64,000 bases of DNA, taken from Septoria linicola (taxonomy: Eukaryota; Ascomycota; Dothideomycetes; Mycosphaerellales; Mycosphaerellaceae). The number at the start of each line of letters is the position of its first letter. The first letter of the stretch is position 1. Of this stretch, positions 60,764 through 64,000 are shown one piece after another. Made by a program: the position numbers and the translations under genes. The stretch lies in contig CP099426.1 of the NCBI GenBank assembly GCA_024114885.1, positions 1 through 64,000 on the forward strand. The letters are read 5' to 3'. The notes under the pieces are model-generated. The model saw only the letters and a program-made list of their open reading frames with translations, searched no databases and was not told where the DNA came from.

Positions 60764-61238
60764 TATAGAAGTTAAATCTTAAATATTATTATTTAATAAT
60801 CTAGATTTAGATTTAATTTAATTACTTAATTTAATTATAATATTTACTCTAAATATTTAATAATTATCTATATACGTAGTAGTAATAACTTATTCTATAG
60901 CGCTATCTACTATAATCTTAGTAATACCTAACTTCTACTAACTTTTAGTATATTTAGACTAAGTTATAGTAGTACTATTAAGCTACGAGCGTGTCTATAG
61001 AATAGTACGCCTAGCGCTACTAAACGTACGCTTAGACTTAGCGCTTATTAGTAATACGGATAGTATATTAATAGCTATCTATAAGAGTATAGGCTAAGCT
61101 TGGCGCTAAGTAGATTAGTACTACCATTCCTATTGAATCTTGAATATTCATAATATTCAGGGGCTGAAGCATTCAAATTCATTCAACGATTGAATGAATT
61201 GAATCCCCTAAATGGCTATTCATCATTCAACTTCTATG
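60764..61238 (+). repeat. 475-bp TIR-bounded copy 2 of the composite
   Basis: Starts TATAGAAGTTAAAT (RIP form) and ends ATTCAACTTCTATG (unmutated). The last roughly 115 bp keep CA/TG, the mirror image of copy 1. Confidence 0.88.
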
Positions 61239-62593
61239 CACAATACACGTGCCCAATCTACAGATGCTACCAGAGTCGCCACACTAGATATGGTCAGTAA
61301 GAAACACGTTCGCTAGTGGCAGTCAATCACTCACGTCGTTGCCGCACCGACCGCAGTTCTGCTGGTCATTGTTGTACGAATTCTTGTCCCTGCAAGATCC
61401 ACTGCATAGCTCTTGATCGTTAGGGCAGGTTGGCTGAGTCGGCTGGCCATCTTGACATAGGCCGCTTTCTCGCCCGCTGGCGCTGCATGTCTGTCCAGTT
61501 GGGCACCGTTGGAAAGGTCCACAGCCCTGGCGCGTGCTGCGTTGTCCATTATTGCATGCCTCTGTCGAAGGGCTGTCGCTGGACTTCTGGACACGTCTGG
61601 GATGACGATCCATCAGCCCGACACAGGCCATCAGCACCACAATCGTAGCCTGGGCGACAGGACAGATATTTATCACATATGCCCAAGACTGTATCGGTGG
61701 TACAGAAGCTGTTCTTGCAGGATAGACCCTCGCCACACTAGACAGGATTAGTTGTCATGTCTTTGGACCATGTGGGCATGCTTACCTTATTGCCACATCT
61801 TCCGCAGTTCTGGGGATCAGTAACGTAGGTGCTCTTTTCTTTGCAAGCTCCATTGCACAGTTCTTGATCATCAGTGCATGTGGGTTCAGGTGCTTTGCAT
61901 TTCCCCTTGTCGCACTTCTGTCCGTATGTGCACTATGCGATTTTAGCTCGAGCTTCGGACAGAATGTAATTTCCAGTGCCTACCTTGATCCACAGCCACC
62001 ACAATTGTTGTTGTCGGTCTGACAGTCGATACAGTTGCCGTAGCATAGCTTCTTTGGTGTAGGACAGGTTGGCTGGCTCGACTTGCACTTCCTAGACACG
62101 CATTTCTTGCCATCCGAGCACTAAGCAACACGTTAGCTCATGCACGACTATCATCCAGAGCATGGTGCGGTGTACCTTGTTGCCGCACTTGCCACAATTG
62201 TTCTTGTCCGTCTTAAACTCTGCGCAGTATCCTCCGCAGCCGCTGGCCTTTGGGCACGAAGACTGAGGCGAGGAACAGCTGGGCTTCTTGCATGCCTTAT
62301 TGACGCAATCACATGCAGTCTTCATCGTGCCATACTTCTTTCCCTTCAGACCAGATGGACAGTTTGATCTGTCCACCCGGTGGCTTGGGGAAGACTGGCA
62401 CAGTACTCGCGGGAGTATCGGTCTTTGGTCAGAGACGGGGCGAGGGACCTGTATTCGCCTAAGTGAGCACAAGTGAAAGGCCCAGCTGGTCTACGCGAGC
62501 TGACATACCTGAGGAGCATTTATCGCTGTTCGCCAAGACACACAGTACCAAGAGCAAGAAGCTCACGACAAGGCTGAGAGACACTCGTGTCAT

Positions 62594-64000
62594 GATGAGA
62601 CAGTGGAGTCGAGTAGGAATCGATGACGGACTGTAAGATCCTGCTTCAGCTGGACAATGGGACGGTACTTATAGATGGTCGCGTTCGCGATTGAAGCTGC
62701 CATGGCCAGGGATCGGCTGAGTCCGAGTTTTGTCTGCTTGACACGTCTAGATGTGAAGCCTCTTCTTGGCTGTTGCATTGGACGGCATGAATAGATACGT
62801 CCTGCGTCAACATGTCGATTGATGAGGTAAACATTTGAGTGGAGGCTGCAGTGGCATGTTGCCTGGAATTGGGGTCTTGTTTCCGACTGGTCAGAACAGC
62901 ACGTGGACGGCATACTGAGCGTTGTGGCGTACAGATCTGTATCAAACGCAGCGGCACAGTCTGCATGAGATTCCTCGATCTAGAGCCGTGCGGCTGCAAG
63001 AGGCGCTGCCACGAGGTGTGCACGTGCGCAAAGCAGTAGCGCGAGCGGCCTATAACTTCTGGTAGCACATTGCGGCCTTGAAGGGCGATGGAAGTTACCT
63101 TGAATCTCTCTTGCCTTGAGGCATCAACTCTTGCGCACATCGACTTCTATTATAATGCCTTTCCAACAGCTTGAGATGGAGAAGAGCTTTCTGAAGCGAA
63201 ACGACGGCCTGAAGAGGAGTCGAAGCCAAGACGGCTAGAACATGAGGGTTGAAGTCTATAACGCACGTTCGAGGGGTGTTTCGGCGCCGACCTCGCTGTA
63301 ATGGGAGCACGAGGCTGAGATCTCCCGCTTTCGAGCTCTTGTGCTCCGCGCGCGGTGAACCTTCGATCCATTGCCAGTCCTATCCTTGTATACTTCAAGT
63401 GAGTGCAGCGAAGTGCTGCTCCGTCGCTCTAGGGCAGTTCGTCAGTGACTGAGTGGACGCACGGTACTGCATGCTGTGAGCGAGAAAGTTCGCAAGCTGG
63501 GGAAAATGTCAGCATTGTGCGGAAGAAAGAGCGGTGTTGACTTCTGCTGATGTGTTCTGAGTTCAAAACTGCCAAGCTCGGATTCGGGAACGTGTGCTTA
63601 TTTCGCCACACGTCCATCGAACGTACTCTCTGATGCATGGCAGGCCATCAGGAAAGATCGTTCGATTTGTCTCTGTTCGTCGTCAGTACCACTGTGGAAA
63701 TCTGCTTGTGGCTGGCGCGGAAATGGAAGCCAACACGGCAGCTCAAGGCCGAGAGAACGCGAGCCGAAGGGTTTCAAGGAATTGAGATACACGGAGTGGC
63801 CCAGCTACATTCCAGTGATGACCGCACTCCTGTGCTCAGCGAAGCTCAATTCTTGGGCGTGATCCACGGAAACATCGTCCCCTCCCATTACTGCCAAGCA
63901 TAGCCCCAGGCACCGGCCATATAGTCAAGATAAATTGACTGGCTACCTTTGGACTACAATCATCTTGCGACGAGTACCAAGTCTGGGCGATGAACGCACG
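62594..64000. other. No confident gene to the end of the window
   Basis: Several overlapping frames exist on both strands (for example minus 63,140-62,646 and plus 63,637-63,903), but none has a recognisable domain, signal peptide or splice support. Composition is normal, without RIP, so genes may exist that I cannot identify. Confidence 0.35.

Larger units (their letters stand above)
59768..61238. mobile_element. hAT-like composite insertion, 1,471 bp
   Basis: The element ends are perfect 14-bp inverted repeats (CATAGAAGTTGAAT at 59,768 and its complement ending at 61,238). Perfect 8-bp target duplications CACAATAC flank it (59,760-59,767 and 61,239-61,246), the size made by hAT transposases. 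Inside are two direct 475-bp copies, 59,768-60,242 and 60,764-61,238, each bounded by the same terminal motif in intact or RIP form, around a 521-bp core. No transposase frame is intact, so it is non-autonomous. Confidence 0.88.
59484..62593 (-). pseudogene. Modular Cys-rich secreted-protein gene, split by transposon
   Basis: Exon 1 (62,593 to about 62,509) encodes a signal peptide (MTRVSLSLVVSFLLLVLCVLA). Cys modules follow, mostly one per exon: module A ending 62,176; exon B 62,120-61,984; exon C 61,932-61,786; exon D 61,737-61,335; exon E from 61,283. Most modules end in NCG-x-CGN and the next exon starts with Cys right after an intron ending TAG (introns 48-55 bp). The pattern C..C...C, C.G.C, D..NCG.CG recalls Stig1-like fungal and plant modules. 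Exon E is cut by a 1,471-bp insertion (59,768-61,238); its frame resumes at 59,759 and stops at 59,484. Exons B and D are off-phase by one base in opposite senses, and the exon 1/module A junction is also unresolved. Function unknown; probably extracellular. Confidence 0.7.

Noticed and set aside
59768..61238. LTR retrotransposon (TRIM) reading of the two 475-bp direct repeats
   Set aside because: The ends are not TG..CA, the target duplication is 8 bp, and each repeat carries inverted terminal motifs, which fit hAT-like elements instead.
62646..63140. 164-codon minus-strand ORF upstream of the Cys-rich gene
   Set aside because: No recognisable domain, overlapping frames of similar length on the other strand, no splice evidence.
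63637..63903. 88-codon plus-strand ORF
   Set aside because: Normal composition but no motif; kept only as part of the uncalled tail.

Overview
The window is the left end of a chromosome from a filamentous ascomycete, most likely a Dothideomycete. It opens with 26 perfect CCCTAA telomere repeats. Introns are 46-106 bp with GT..AG ends and CTRAC/CTRAY-like branch sites. The gene set is fungal (GH55 glucanase, GMC oxidoreductase, fungal-type secreted proteins). Repeats carry the signature of repeat-induced point mutation (RIP) at CpA/TpG. No genus is claimed.

Layout. 1-156 telomere. 157-25,680 gene-free repeat block in which CpA and TpG are almost extinct while CpG survives. It holds hairpins, two minisatellites, a 5'-truncated chromodomain Gypsy (about 8.86-10.64 kb) and two full-length Gypsy elements in inverted orientation (11,760-18,422 and 18,651-25,305) that form a 13.5-kb palindrome. 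25.8-38.1 kb gene island: GH55 glucanase, membrane-anchored GMC oxidoreductase, small secreted protein, CHMP7-like ESCRT-III protein and CCT1 chaperonin subunit, all on the minus strand. 38.1-48.9 kb second RIP block: a probable TIR DNA element with a complete, younger Copia element (41,830-48,127, TSD ATTAA) inserted in it. 48.9-64 kb second gene island: small Cys-rich proteins, a Ser/Thr-rich protein, ZPR1, a secreted Trp/Cys protein on the plus strand, a tandem family of three small paralogs (two with one in-frame stop each), and a modular Cys-rich secreted-protein gene split by a 1,471-bp hAT-like composite insertion (59,768-61,238, TSD CACAATAC).

Most notable points. (1) The flanking 5-mers of the two inverted Gypsy elements are swapped exactly as expected if the 228-bp spacer between them had inverted. 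(2) The hAT-like insertion consists of two 475-bp TIR-bounded copies around a 521-bp core, with one 8-bp TSD around the whole. (3) Removing it and one TSD leaves the host Cys-rich reading frame open across the junction. (4) The two 475-bp copies are RIP-mutated everywhere except on the side facing unique DNA. (5) Two of three tandem paralogs carry single in-frame stops consistent with C-to-T or G-to-A change. Everything is read by eye; no database search was run, so family names rest on recognised motifs.
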